Below, in pieces: positions 6,991 to 15,652 of a stretch of 42,117 nt of DNA. This DNA comes from DATJFQ01 sp035495555 (GTDB lineage Bacteria; Acidobacteriota; Vicinamibacteria; Vicinamibacterales; 2-12-FULL-66-21). Position numbers and translations under genes: made by a program. The stretch is from NCBI GenBank assembly GCA_035495555.1, contig DATJFQ010000057.1, positions 1 through 42,117 of the forward strand, in the 5' to 3' direction. The notes beneath the pieces are model-generated. The model was not told the DNA's origin. It saw nothing but the letters and a program-made list of their open reading frames with translations, and searched no databases. Position 1 is the first letter of the stretch. The number at the start of each line of letters is the position of its first letter.

Positions 6991-9360
6991 CTACCGAATG
7001 ACAGTTCCCAGAAGCCCAACCGAGCCGTGTTCGGTGCAGCTCTGCAGCGGCTGCGTGCCCGCGAGGAACGGCTGGTGAATGACATGCGGGCAGAGCGGGG
7101 TTGCGAGCTGGCCCGTGTCGCGGTCGATGTCCGCGAAGACGATCCCGTCCGGAGCGTCGAAGGCCGCGCTGGAATGCCCGGCGAGCGCGTGCGTCATGAA
7201 GTCGGCCCAGATGGGCAGTGCGGCGCGTGAGCCGCTGAGGCCGAGGATCTGGTTGTCATCGAGCCCCACCCACACGACGGTGAGCAGATCGGGTGTGAAG
7301 CCCACGAACCACGCATCGCGATAGTCGTTCGTCGTCCCCGACTTGCCGGCCGCGTCGAGCGAAAAGCCCATCGATCTCGCCGCAGCGCCTGTCCCTTCGT
7401 TGAGGACGCTCCGCATCATGTCCGTCACGAGATAGGTCGTGTCGCGGCGGGCGACGGTGCGCGGAGGCGCCTCGTCGATCGGCACGGGCTTGCCGCGATC
7501 GATGATCCGGAGGACGCCGTGCAGCGGGCGGATCGTCCCGAGATTTGGAAACAGCGTATACGCGGATGCGATCTCGAACGGTGTCGCTTCGAAGACGCCG
7601 AGGGCGATCGAGGGATACGGGCGCGGCGGGGTGCCTGCGCCGACCCGCTTCCAGAGCGCGGCGACGTTGTCGTACCCGGTGGCTTCGGCGACTTTGATCG
7701 TCGCGATGTTGCGCGACATCGCCAGCGCGCGGCGGAGCGTGATCGGCCCGTCGTACTCGTTCTCGTAGTTCTGCGGGGTCCATTCCTGATCGTTGAACAG
7801 GAAGGACGTCGGCTCGTCGTTGACGATGGTCGCGGGCGTCATGTCGGAGCGGCCGTCCGCCTGCGCGCGTTCGAACGCCGCAAGATATACGAACGGCTTG
7901 AACGTCGACCCGGGCTGCCGGCGCGCGCTGACGGCGCGGTTGTACTGCGACTGGTTGTACGACCGGCCGCCCACCATCGCCAGGATCTCTCCGGTGCGCG
8001 GGTCGACCGCGATGAGGGCTGCCTGCGCCTGACCCGGATTGTGTTTGCGCTTCGACAGGATCGCGTCGACCTTGTCGAGGCCGCCGCGAACGGCTTCCTG
8101 GGCGAGCCGCTGCAGGTGAAGGTCCAGCGTCGTGTACACGTCGACGGCGTCCGCCGTCTTGACCTTCTCCTGCAGGTCCTGGCTGACATAGTCCACGAAA
8201 TACGGCGCTTCCGATTCCAGCGCGCGCGCAACGACCTGGAGCGGTTCGTGCGAGGCGCGGTCGGCCGCGTCCTCGGTGATGTAATCGCTGTCGGCCATCG
8301 CATGAAGGACGACGTTGCGGCGCTCGCGCGAGCGATCTGGATTGTTGAACGGCGAGTACCGGGGCGGCGCCTGAATGACGCCGGCGATCGTCGCGGCCTC
8401 TGTAAGCGAGACGTTGCTGACGTCCTTCCCGAAGAACAGCCGCGCCGCCTCTGGAACGCCGTGGATCGCAAACGACCCGCGCTGCCCGAGATAGACGTCG
8501 TTCAGGTACATCTGCAGAATCTGGTCCTTCGACAGGCGGCGTTCGAGTGCGACCGACATCAACCACTCGGTGAACTTGCGCTTTGCGCTCTTCTCCTGTG
8601 CTTTCTCGAGTCCCCACATGGAGCTGATGAACGTGTTGCGCACGAGCTGCTGCGTGATCGTGCTGCCGCCCGAGAGATACCGGTGGCTGCCGAACAGATT
8701 GCTGAACACGGCGCGCGTCGTGCCGATCACGTCGACGCCGGGATGGTCGTAGAAGCGGCGGTCCTCCGTCGCGAGCACCGCCTGCACCATGCGCGGCGGA
8801 ATCGCCGTCAGCGGCAGGTCGCGGCGTTTCTCGCGCCCCTGTGACAGCGAGGCCAGCAGCGGCGCGTCCAGCTCGAGGGCATCGATCGTCCGCCGCTTCG
8901 ACGGCAGCTCGATCGTCTGCAGTCCGCCCGGCTCCCGATTCGGGCGGACGGCGAACGTGAAGCGCACGATCTGACCGGGCTCGTCGCCGCCGCGCGGCAT
9001 GACCGCCATGGCGTCGCGACCGATCGCGAACTCGCCGGGTCGTTCCGCCTTCGGCCGCTGCGCGTAACCGAGGTCGTTCAGCCGATCCACCATCTGCGCG
9101 AGCGTGACGCGCTGGCCCCGCCGGACGACGAACGGACGCGCGAACACACGGGGATCGCTGCGTTCCATCTCGCCGGCGAGACGCGCATCGATCATTCGCG
9201 AGAAGGTCACGTAGTAATAGCTCGTGATGCCGCACGCGAGCATGACGAGCACCGACAGCGGCAGGCAAACGTAGACGATCCAGCGCCGGCGCGCTTTCGA
9301 CGCGCGGCGCGGGCGGAGCGGCTTCTTCGTGGTCGAAGCGGGACTGCGGACCGTGGTCAC
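6991..9360 (-). CDS. Class A penicillin-binding protein (PBP1-type)
   Basis: This 789-residue bifunctional enzyme polymerises glycan strands and cross-links peptides in peptidoglycan. A basic cytoplasmic tail is followed by one membrane anchor at about residues 27-50. A PBP1B-type UB2H-like region follows (RVTLAQMVDRLNDLGYAQ). The GT51 transglycosylase domain has the catalytic motif EDRRFYDHPGVD (E199) and GGSTITQQLVRN. The transpeptidase domain has the active-site serine in STFK (S485, K488), SRN in the second motif, and KSGT at 673-676. All catalytic motifs are intact. The start is GTG at 9360, only 44 bases from the divergent PIG-L gene. PBP1A or PBP1B assignment is uncertain; the UB2H-like segment favours PBP1B. 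Confidence 0.95.
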   Translation of the reverse strand: MTTVRSPASTTKKPLRPRRASKARRRWIVYVCLPLSVLVMLACGITSYYYVTFSRMIDARLAGEMERSDPRVFARPFVVRRGQRVTLAQMVDRLNDLGYAQRPKAERPGEFAIGRDAMAVMPRGGDEPGQIVRFTFAVRPNREPGGLQTIELPSKRRTIDALELDAPLLASLSQGREKRRDLPLTAIPPRMVQAVLATEDRRFYDHPGVDVIGTTRAVFSNLFGSHRYLSGGSTITQQLVRNTFISSMWGLEKAQEKSAKRKFTEWLMSVALERRLSKDQILQMYLNDVYLGQRGSFAIHGVPEAARLFFGKDVSNVSLTEAATIAGVIQAPPRYSPFNNPDRSRERRNVVLHAMADSDYITEDAADRASHEPLQVVARALESEAPYFVDYVSQDLQEKVKTADAVDVYTTLDLHLQRLAQEAVRGGLDKVDAILSKRKHNPGQAQAALIAVDPRTGEILAMVGGRSYNQSQYNRAVSARRQPGSTFKPFVYLAAFERAQADGRSDMTPATIVNDEPTSFLFNDQEWTPQNYENEYDGPITLRRALAMSRNIATIKVAEATGYDNVAALWKRVGAGTPPRPYPSIALGVFEATPFEIASAYTLFPNLGTIRPLHGVLRIIDRGKPVPIDEAPPRTVARRDTTYLVTDMMRSVLNEGTGAAARSMGFSLDAAGKSGTTNDYRDAWFVGFTPDLLTVVWVGLDDNQILGLSGSRAALPIWADFMTHALAGHSSAAFDAPDGIVFADIDRDTGQLATPLCPHVIHQPFLAGTQPLQSCTEHGSVGLLGTVIR

Positions 9361-9385
9361 GAAAAGAGGATGGTTACGCCGATTG

Positions 9386-9391
9386 TATACT
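9386..9391 (+). promoter_or_regulatory. Putative -10 for the PIG-L gene
   Basis: TATACT lies 13 bases before the ATG at 9405, inside the 44-base divergent gap with the penicillin-binding protein gene. No -35 is recognisable. The short distance would leave a leader of only a few bases. Confidence 0.45.
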
Positions 9392-9404
9392 GGCGATCGA
9401 CCAC

Positions 9405-12056
9405 ATGCGATCTTCTTCTCTTCGAACTCGATCCTCTCTTCCGCTGATCCTCATCCTCGCTGTTCTGATTCTTCTGCCGACGACGCCGTCCGCGCAGTTG
9501 CGCGTCGCGCCAGTCGGCGAGCGGCCTGGCGACGTGTCGCTCGACCTGCTGCTGCGCAAGCTCTCGTCGACCGGGACGTTCATGGAAACTGACGCACACC
9601 CCGACGACGAGGACAACGGCCTGCTGGCTATGCTCGGGCTCGGCCAGGGCATGCGAACGACGCTCGTGACGGCCACCCGCGGCGACGGCGGTCAGAACGA
9701 GATCGGCCCCGAGCTGTTTCAATCGCTCGGCGTGCTGCGCACCGAAGAACTGCTCGCGGCCCACCGGTTCGACGGCGCCGAGCAGTACTTCACGCGCGCG
9801 ATCGATTTCGGCTATTCCTTCAGCGTCGACGAATCGATCGAGAAATGGGGACACGACGCGATCGTCGGCGACTTCGTTCGGCACATCCGCACGATCCGCC
9901 CCGACGTGATCGCGGGCTTCCTGTGCGGCGGCACCGGCGGCGGCCAGCACCATCAGGCATCCGCCAGGCTCACGCTCGAGGCGTTCCGCGCGGCAGCCGA
10001 TCCCGCGAAGTATCCCGATCAGATCAAGGAAGGCCTTCGTCCCTGGCAGCCGGCGCGGATCTTCTGCACGGACGTGACGGCCTTTACACCGAATCCACCC
10101 CCGCCGGGGCCGGACATGGTGAAGGTGGACGTGTCCGGTTTCGACCCGGTGCTCGGGCGCACCTACGCGGAACTCGGCCTCGAAGCGAGGTCGATGCACA
10201 AATGCCAGGGCACGTCACAACTCCTGCTGTTGCCCGGGCAATCGCAGGATCGGACCTACAAGCTGTGGGATTCCACGCTCGACCAGAAGGGCGTCGCTCC
10301 GAAAGAACTCTTTGCGGGCATCGACGTGTCGCTGCGCGGGCTCATGCGCGTGCACGGGCCCAACCCGCCGCCGGGACTTGCGGCCGGACTCGACACGATC
10401 GCGGCGCGGGTCTCCGACGCGCGGCGCGCGCTGCAATCCGGCGGCCCGACCACAGCGATCGCGCCGCTCGCGGCGGGGTTGAGCGCGGTCCGTGAACTCC
10501 GGACGCTCGTCGCGGCTCAGGACACGAATAAGGACGGCGCGTACGAGGTGGACTTCCGGCTCGCGCAGAAAGAGCGCCAGTTCCAGGACGCGCTGCTCGT
10601 CGCCGCGGCCACCCGCCTCGACGCGCTGGCGGACGATGGCGTCGTCTCACCCGGGCAGGCGATCAACGTGTCGCTGTATGCGACGGGTGGTGCCGCTCCG
10701 GTGTCGCTTCGAAGCGTCAAGGTCGCCGGGTTCGACGGCGGTTTATCCAGTCCGTGCCAGGGCACGCTCGAGAACGGCGCCGCCGTCACGTGCAAGGGAG
10801 CGCTGCGCATTCCGGCCAACACGCATCTGTCGACTCCGTACTGGACGCCGCGGACGGATGCGGCTCGCTACGACTTCGAACCTGGCGTGCCGTTCGGCGT
10901 GCCGTTCCGGCCGTCCCCCTTCGTCGCCACGTTCGATCTGTCGATCGGCGGAGCCGACGTGGCGATCGACAAGACCGTGCAGTATCGCTACAGCAATCTC
11001 GTCGCGGGTGAGAAGCGCTCGCAGCTCAACGTCTCTCCGCCGTTCAACGTGCGCGTGGATCCCGACATCGCCGTGTTCCCAATCGCCGATCGCGCACCGA
11101 AGACCATCTCTGTCACGGTTGGGAACAACCAGAAAGGTGCGGCCTCCGGCACGCTTGCGCTGCACGTGCCCGCGGGCTGGACGGTGCAGCCGGCTTCGGC
11201 GCCGGTCTCGTTCGCTCACGAAGACGAGGAAGTTACGCAGAAGTTTGCGGTGAATCCTCCGGCGGGCGTGAAGGCGGGGGAGTTCGCGGTGACGGCGGAC
11301 GTGAGTGCCGGCGGCGTCGAATCCCACACTGGCTATCAAGTCGTCGAGTATCCGCACATCCATCGGCGGCAGGTCGTCCAGGAGGCGTCGACGCGGGTCA
11401 AGGTGCTGGACGTGAAGATCGCGCCGGACGTGAAGGTCGGCTACGTGATGGGCGTCGGCGACAAGGTGCCGGACGCGATCGAACAGCTTGGCGCCTCCGT
11501 GCAGCTCCTCGACAGCGACATGCTCGCCAGCGGCGATTTGTCGCAGTTCAACGTGATTATGCTTGGAGTCCGCGCGTACGAGCGCCGCGAAGACCTGCGC
11601 GCGAACAATCAGCGGCTGCTCGACTACGCCGAGCGCGGCGGCGTCGTCATCGTCCAGTACCAGCGCGCCGAGTTCAACGCCGCGCAGTACGGGCCGTACC
11701 CGGCGAAGACGTCGTCCGATCGCATCACCGACGAGAACGCGCCGATCGAAGTGCTGCAGGCCGACAATCCGATCTTCACCACGCCGAACAGGATCGGACC
11801 ATCCACCTGGGCGAACTGGGTGCAGGAGCGCGGGACGTATTTCCTGGGACAGAAAGACCCGCGCTATGTCGATCTCCTGCGCTCGACGGATCCGTTCCCG
11901 CTCAACCCGGGACCCAAGACCGGTATCCTCGTCGAAGCGCGTGTGGGCCGCGGATTGTGGATCTACACGGGCCTCGGGCTGTGGCGCCAGCTCCCGGCCG
12001 GCACGGATGGTGCGTATCAGTTGCTCGCAAACCTGATCAGCCTGCGCGGCGCGTAA
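9405..12056 (+). CDS. Secreted PIG-L/LmbE family deacetylase with C-terminal extension
   Basis: This 883-residue exported protein has a signal peptide at residues 1-30 (hydrophobic SLPLILILAVLILLPTTPSA, then QLR). The N-terminal PIG-L domain carries the zinc and active-site motif HPDDE (65-69), then ATRGDGGQNEIG and GGGQHHQASARLT; the family removes N-acetyl groups from amino sugars or related substrates. After about residue 300 it continues well beyond a typical 230-300 residue PIG-L enzyme. A region near 550-650 (LHVPAGWTVQPASAPVSF) resembles the NEW3/NPCBM-associated beta domain. The last 200 residues (GVRAYERREDLRANNQRLLDYAERG) look like a glutamine-amidotransferase-like or ThuA-like fold. 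The substrate is unknown; an envelope or extracellular glycan is a reasonable guess. Confidence 0.85.
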   Translation: MRSSSLRTRSSLPLILILAVLILLPTTPSAQLRVAPVGERPGDVSLDLLLRKLSSTGTFMETDAHPDDEDNGLLAMLGLGQGMRTTLVTATRGDGGQNEIGPELFQSLGVLRTEELLAAHRFDGAEQYFTRAIDFGYSFSVDESIEKWGHDAIVGDFVRHIRTIRPDVIAGFLCGGTGGGQHHQASARLTLEAFRAAADPAKYPDQIKEGLRPWQPARIFCTDVTAFTPNPPPPGPDMVKVDVSGFDPVLGRTYAELGLEARSMHKCQGTSQLLLLPGQSQDRTYKLWDSTLDQKGVAPKELFAGIDVSLRGLMRVHGPNPPPGLAAGLDTIAARVSDARRALQSGGPTTAIAPLAAGLSAVRELRTLVAAQDTNKDGAYEVDFRLAQKERQFQDALLVAAATRLDALADDGVVSPGQAINVSLYATGGAAPVSLRSVKVAGFDGGLSSPCQGTLENGAAVTCKGALRIPANTHLSTPYWTPRTDAARYDFEPGVPFGVPFRPSPFVATFDLSIGGADVAIDKTVQYRYSNLVAGEKRSQLNVSPPFNVRVDPDIAVFPIADRAPKTISVTVGNNQKGAASGTLALHVPAGWTVQPASAPVSFAHEDEEVTQKFAVNPPAGVKAGEFAVTADVSAGGVESHTGYQVVEYPHIHRRQVVQEASTRVKVLDVKIAPDVKVGYVMGVGDKVPDAIEQLGASVQLLDSDMLASGDLSQFNVIMLGVRAYERREDLRANNQRLLDYAERGGVVIVQYQRAEFNAAQYGPYPAKTSSDRITDENAPIEVLQADNPIFTTPNRIGPSTWANWVQERGTYFLGQKDPRYVDLLRSTDPFPLNPGPKTGILVEARVGRGLWIYTGLGLWRQLPAGTDGAYQLLANLISLRGA

Positions 12057-12127
12057 GCCGCGACGTCGCCAGGCGGATGTGTTTTTCCCCCAGTCCCTCG
12101 CGCTGCGATTCCGTTGAATAAACACTC

Positions 12128-13582
12128 ATGAAATTCTCGCCCGAATACGTACGCACCGTCCTGAACGACATCTTCGAGGACCAGAAGGCGCTCTTCCTCG
12201 ATGCGCTGATGGAGATCAACTACGCGCATCTGGTGATGCTTGCCGGGAGCGGCATCGTCGCCCGCGATGAGGCGCACACGATCCGCGAAGCGCTGGACAA
12301 GCTCGATCTCGACGCGATCCGGAAGGTCGTCTACGACGGAACCTACGAGGATCTGTTCTTCTACATCGAGCAGCAGATCATCGCGTCGGCGGGCATGGAT
12401 TCGGCCGGACGCCTGCACACCGCACGTTCGCGGAACGACATGGACATGACCATGTACCGCATGCGGCTGCGCGGATGGCTGCTGGACGTGATGGACGGGT
12501 GCGTCGCGCTCCGGCGTGTTCTGCTCGCGCTGGCGGCGCGGCATCGCGAGACCATCTATCCGGCGCATACGCACACGCAGCCGGCGCAACCCACAACGGT
12601 GGCGCATTATCTGCTCGCAATGATCGAGCAGCTCGAACGGGATACCGCCCGGCTGCACTCGGCGTACGCGACAACGAACCGCAACCCGCTCGGCGCGTGC
12701 GCCATTACCGGCACCGGGTTTCCCATCGACCGCGATCGCACGTCGGCGCTGCTCGGCTTCGACGGGCCGACACGCAACACCTACGGCAGCATCGCAACGG
12801 TCGATTACCTGCTCGAGAGCGTGAGCGCGACCGCTGTGCTCCTCGTCGGCGTCGGCCGCTTCGTCCAGGATCTGCTGCTCTGGTGCACGAGCGAGGTCGG
12901 ATATCTGCGGCTCTCCGACGGGTTCGTGCAGTGCAGCAGCATCATGCCGCAGAAGCGCAATCCCGTCGCGTTGGAGCACGCACGATCGATCGGCAGCAAG
13001 GCGCTGGGGCAGGCCTCAGGCATCATGCTCGCCGTTCACAACACGCCGTTCGGCGACATCGTCGATACCGAGGACGACCTGCAGCCGCTGGTCGCGCGGA
13101 TGTTCACGGATGCACTTCGGACCGTGCGTCTCGTGGCCGCGGCTCTCGAAGATGCGCAGTTCGACACGCTCAAGATGGCCGAGCGCGCGGAACTGGGCTG
13201 GATCACGGTGACCGAGCTGGCGGACACGCTGGCGCGAGAACGCGGGCTGCCGTTCCGTGAAGGCCACGAAATCGCGTCGCAACTGATCCACAGCGCACGT
13301 ACCGCGCCGGAGCGTCCGTTGTCGAAAGCGTTGCGCGAGGTGTCGCGCGCCGTGACCGGGACCGAGATCGACTACGACGAGGCGGCGCTCGCCGACGTAC
13401 TCAGCCCGGCGCATTTCATCGAAGTGCGGAAGACGTATGGGGGCCCGGCGCCGTCCGAGACCGGGCGCGCGATCGAGGCATCAGAGGAACTGTTGAAGAA
13501 GGACACAGAGACGGCAGCCGACCTGCGGTCGAAGCTCGCCGCCGCCCACCAACAGTTGCAAGCCGCTGCCGCGCGACTGTAG
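12128..13582 (+). CDS. Argininosuccinate lyase family enzyme (ArgH-like)
   Basis: This 484-residue protein belongs to the fumarase/aspartase superfamily, closest to argininosuccinate lyase. The catalytic-loop signature CSSIMPQKRNPV (269-280) and the substrate loop HTARSRND (97-104) are present, as is the THTQPAQP segment with the catalytic Thr-His pair. Two spots differ from ordinary ArgH. The residue after SRND is Met rather than Gln, and the usual (S/D)xxAVSDRDF segment reads TYGSIATVDYLLE. No other arginine gene is nearby. It may be the organism's argininosuccinate lyase or a paralogue with another aspartate-derived substrate. The start is ATG at 12128, and the 71-base gap upstream shows nothing I can name. 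Confidence 0.82.
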   Translation: MKFSPEYVRTVLNDIFEDQKALFLDALMEINYAHLVMLAGSGIVARDEAHTIREALDKLDLDAIRKVVYDGTYEDLFFYIEQQIIASAGMDSAGRLHTARSRNDMDMTMYRMRLRGWLLDVMDGCVALRRVLLALAARHRETIYPAHTHTQPAQPTTVAHYLLAMIEQLERDTARLHSAYATTNRNPLGACAITGTGFPIDRDRTSALLGFDGPTRNTYGSIATVDYLLESVSATAVLLVGVGRFVQDLLLWCTSEVGYLRLSDGFVQCSSIMPQKRNPVALEHARSIGSKALGQASGIMLAVHNTPFGDIVDTEDDLQPLVARMFTDALRTVRLVAAALEDAQFDTLKMAERAELGWITVTELADTLARERGLPFREGHEIASQLIHSARTAPERPLSKALREVSRAVTGTEIDYDEAALADVLSPAHFIEVRKTYGGPAPSETGRAIEASEELLKKDTETAADLRSKLAAAHQQLQAAAARL

Positions 13583-13786
13583 CGGCACGTCTCTCCGCAT
13601 CGCCGGTGATGCGACGGGGCCCTTCTCGGCCAGCCCCACTTCGTGCTCGGCGGCCAAATAGACGTGTCGACGGGGAGCCGCCTCCGCGCGAAGCCGGGCC
13701 CGTCCTCGGCGGCATCGCTGATGGTGCGATGCGGGCCGCTCTGATCGGGCGACCGGCGCAGCAGACGCCCGGAATGCGTGCGCGCG
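13583..13786. other. Convergent intergenic gap with small hairpins
   Basis: This 204-base stretch separates the converging argH-like and bshC genes. It contains a short hairpin, CGCATC-GCCGGT-GATGCG, near 13597-13614 and a second weaker one (GCATCG...CGATGC) near 13710-13731. Neither has a T-tract. No coding region is supported; the hairpins may help terminate transcription. Confidence 0.4.
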
Positions 13787-15478
13787 TCAGAGCGTGATCA
13801 GCCAGTGCTTGCCTAATTCGAGCGGGAGATCTTCGACGAGCAGCGTAACCAGACCGGGGCCGTACTTGTTCAGGAAGTAGACGACGCCAAGGGTGCGCTC
13901 TTGAGGATGGCCGTGCGGGAACGCCTGCGCCTGTGCGCGCGTGAACTGGCGGCGCAGCGTTTCGTCGCGGCGCTTCGCTGCGTGGATCACTTTGGTGTGC
14001 AGCGACCGCAGCTCGTGCTCCATCTTCCCGAGCGTCGTCCGCGCCGCTCCCTGCAGCGTCGGGTCGAGCGACGGCACCGCGTCGATCACCTGTGCCAACG
14101 CGGCGTGGATCTGTTCGTCGGCCACTCGCAGCGACTGTTCCACCTTGGCGGGTAACTGGGTCTCGAGCAGGCGATTGAGCGCGGACTCGTCAGGCGCCTG
14201 CAGGTCCTCGAAGGGCAGCGAGTATTTCTGCAGGAAACGCGCGGCGCCGGAATCGAGCAGCGTCGCCGTCGCGCGCGGATACATCAGTGGCATCGGCACG
14301 CCGAACTGGTCATAGACGCCGCGAAGCTGGCCGAGATACGCCAGTTCGCTCGGTCCGGCCACGTAACAGATGGTGGGCAGCAGCGTGTCCTGGACGATCG
14401 GGCGAAGCAGGACGTTCGGGCTGTAGCCCGTGGGCCGCTCCGCCGCGTCGCGCGACAGCGCATCGCTCGAGTCGAGCCGATCGCCGGCCAGCAACTGATC
14501 GCCCTGTCGGCGGATCAGACGGCGGCCTCCGTCGAGGGAGAAGAGCGAAATCGCGTCGCTCTGCGGCACGACCTGTGGTGCATGTCCGCGCGCCGCCAGC
14601 GCGGAACCGGCCTCGGCCGCGAGCGTTGCCGTGCGCCCCGGAGCCGCGAGTTCGCGCGAGAATATACTCGCCACCAGCGGCTTCGCCGCCGGATCTGCCG
14701 ACTCGAACACGATCAGCCCCTGCGGACCGAGCAGTTGCTCCAGCCAGACGGCAAACGCGCGGGCCATGCCGGTCCCCGGCTTCCACGCCGAACGGACGGC
14801 TTCGATTGTGCTGGCAGAGAATTCAGTCGGTTGAAGGGCGGCGGCGAGTTCGGCAATCGTGCGCTCGACGTGTTCGTCCAGCGTGAGGGCAGCGACCGGC
14901 TGCTCGCCTGCACCTTCGAGATCCGCGAGCGTGACGGTTCGCGGCTGGAACTCCGCGTCGAGCACCGTACAGCTTCGGACTTCCTCCCAGTCGTGGTCCT
15001 CCGCATCCACCCAGAACACGGCAACCGCCGGCGCGCCGTACTCACGCTCCGTGCGCCGCGCGAGTTGGATCGCAGTGACGGCTTTGAGGAGTGTAAAGAG
15101 AGGTCCCCCGAACACGCCGGCCTGCTGCCCCGTCACGACCGCAACCGTTTGATCGGACGAGAGGCGCGCTGCGGCCGCTCGCGCGTCGGCTGGCGCCTTT
15201 CGCTGTGCCTGCTGAGCGGCGATCACCGCCGCGATCGCTGCTCGGTCCCGCGTGTGCCGCTGGGATCGTTCGATGGCGTCCCGCCAGGCCGCTGGATCGG
15301 TGGGGTTGCCGGCATACAGGCCATCGACCTTCGAATAGTTGAAGGCGTAGTCGCCTGCGAGCGGCCGGATCCAGGGAAACCGCCGCACGTCGACGCCGGT
15401 CGCATTCAAGCGGCCGCTCTGCTCGAAAGGCGCCGCAGGCGCTGCGGAGTCTGAAGACACAGCCGAGTACTCTAACAT
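13787..15478 (-). CDS. bshC: Bacillithiol biosynthesis cysteine-adding enzyme BshC
   Basis: This 563-residue protein is the ligase that adds cysteine to glucosamine-malate in the last step of bacillithiol synthesis. Family motifs are VVTGQQAGVFGGPLFTLLKA (about 115-135), VFWVDAEDHDWEEV and LRPIVQDTLLPTICYVAGPSE. The C-terminal coiled-coil-like region (LHTKVIHAAKRRDETLRRQ) and the ending FLNKYGPGLVTLLVE are also typical. Length is normal for the family. The start is taken as ATG at 15478; ATG at 15505 is a possible alternative. BshA and BshB are not in the window. Presence of BshC suggests bacillithiol is this organism's low-molecular-weight thiol, although some BshC homologues have not been tested biochemically. 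Confidence 0.93.
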   Translation of the reverse strand: MLEYSAVSSDSAAPAAPFEQSGRLNATGVDVRRFPWIRPLAGDYAFNYSKVDGLYAGNPTDPAAWRDAIERSQRHTRDRAAIAAVIAAQQAQRKAPADARAAAARLSSDQTVAVVTGQQAGVFGGPLFTLLKAVTAIQLARRTEREYGAPAVAVFWVDAEDHDWEEVRSCTVLDAEFQPRTVTLADLEGAGEQPVAALTLDEHVERTIAELAAALQPTEFSASTIEAVRSAWKPGTGMARAFAVWLEQLLGPQGLIVFESADPAAKPLVASIFSRELAAPGRTATLAAEAGSALAARGHAPQVVPQSDAISLFSLDGGRRLIRRQGDQLLAGDRLDSSDALSRDAAERPTGYSPNVLLRPIVQDTLLPTICYVAGPSELAYLGQLRGVYDQFGVPMPLMYPRATATLLDSGAARFLQKYSLPFEDLQAPDESALNRLLETQLPAKVEQSLRVADEQIHAALAQVIDAVPSLDPTLQGAARTTLGKMEHELRSLHTKVIHAAKRRDETLRRQFTRAQAQAFPHGHPQERTLGVVYFLNKYGPGLVTLLVEDLPLELGKHWLITL

Positions 15479-15600
15479 TGCGCGGCGGCCTTCGCCCCGC
15501 CGCATTCCCGTGGATGGGTCCGTGCGGTCACTGGCATCGTCCGAAGCGCGGTACGATGCTTCAGACGCCGTCCCCGATGCACAGGATCCCGGCAGTTTCA

Positions 15601-15609
15601 TGCTACGCT
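15601..15609 (+). promoter_or_regulatory. Possible extended -10 for the pseudokinase gene
   Basis: TGC-TACGCT lies 43 bases before the TTG start at 15653. It fits the TGn-TAnnnT pattern of other putative promoters in the window, but the hexamer is weak and no -35 is seen. The 174-base divergent gap also holds a partial heptamer pair (GCATTCG-GCATCTG at 15623-15636). Confidence 0.35.
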
Positions 15610-15652
15610 CTGACTGGCATCAGCATTCGGCATCTGCCACCGCTATTCGTCA

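Noticed and set aside
7256..9268. A 670-codon open frame on the minus strand in another frame of the penicillin-binding protein gene
   Set aside because: The Arg/Ala-rich product has no domain; all transglycosylase and transpeptidase motifs are in the accepted frame.
10743..12125. A 460-codon open frame on the minus strand, antisense to the PIG-L gene
   Set aside because: It has no family similarity and overlaps completely a gene with clear motifs and signal peptide.
13606..13797. A small gene between argH-like and bshC
   Set aside because: The Arg/Pro/Ala-rich frame has no ribosome site or similarity and overlaps the bshC end; the gap is better described as hairpins between convergent genes.
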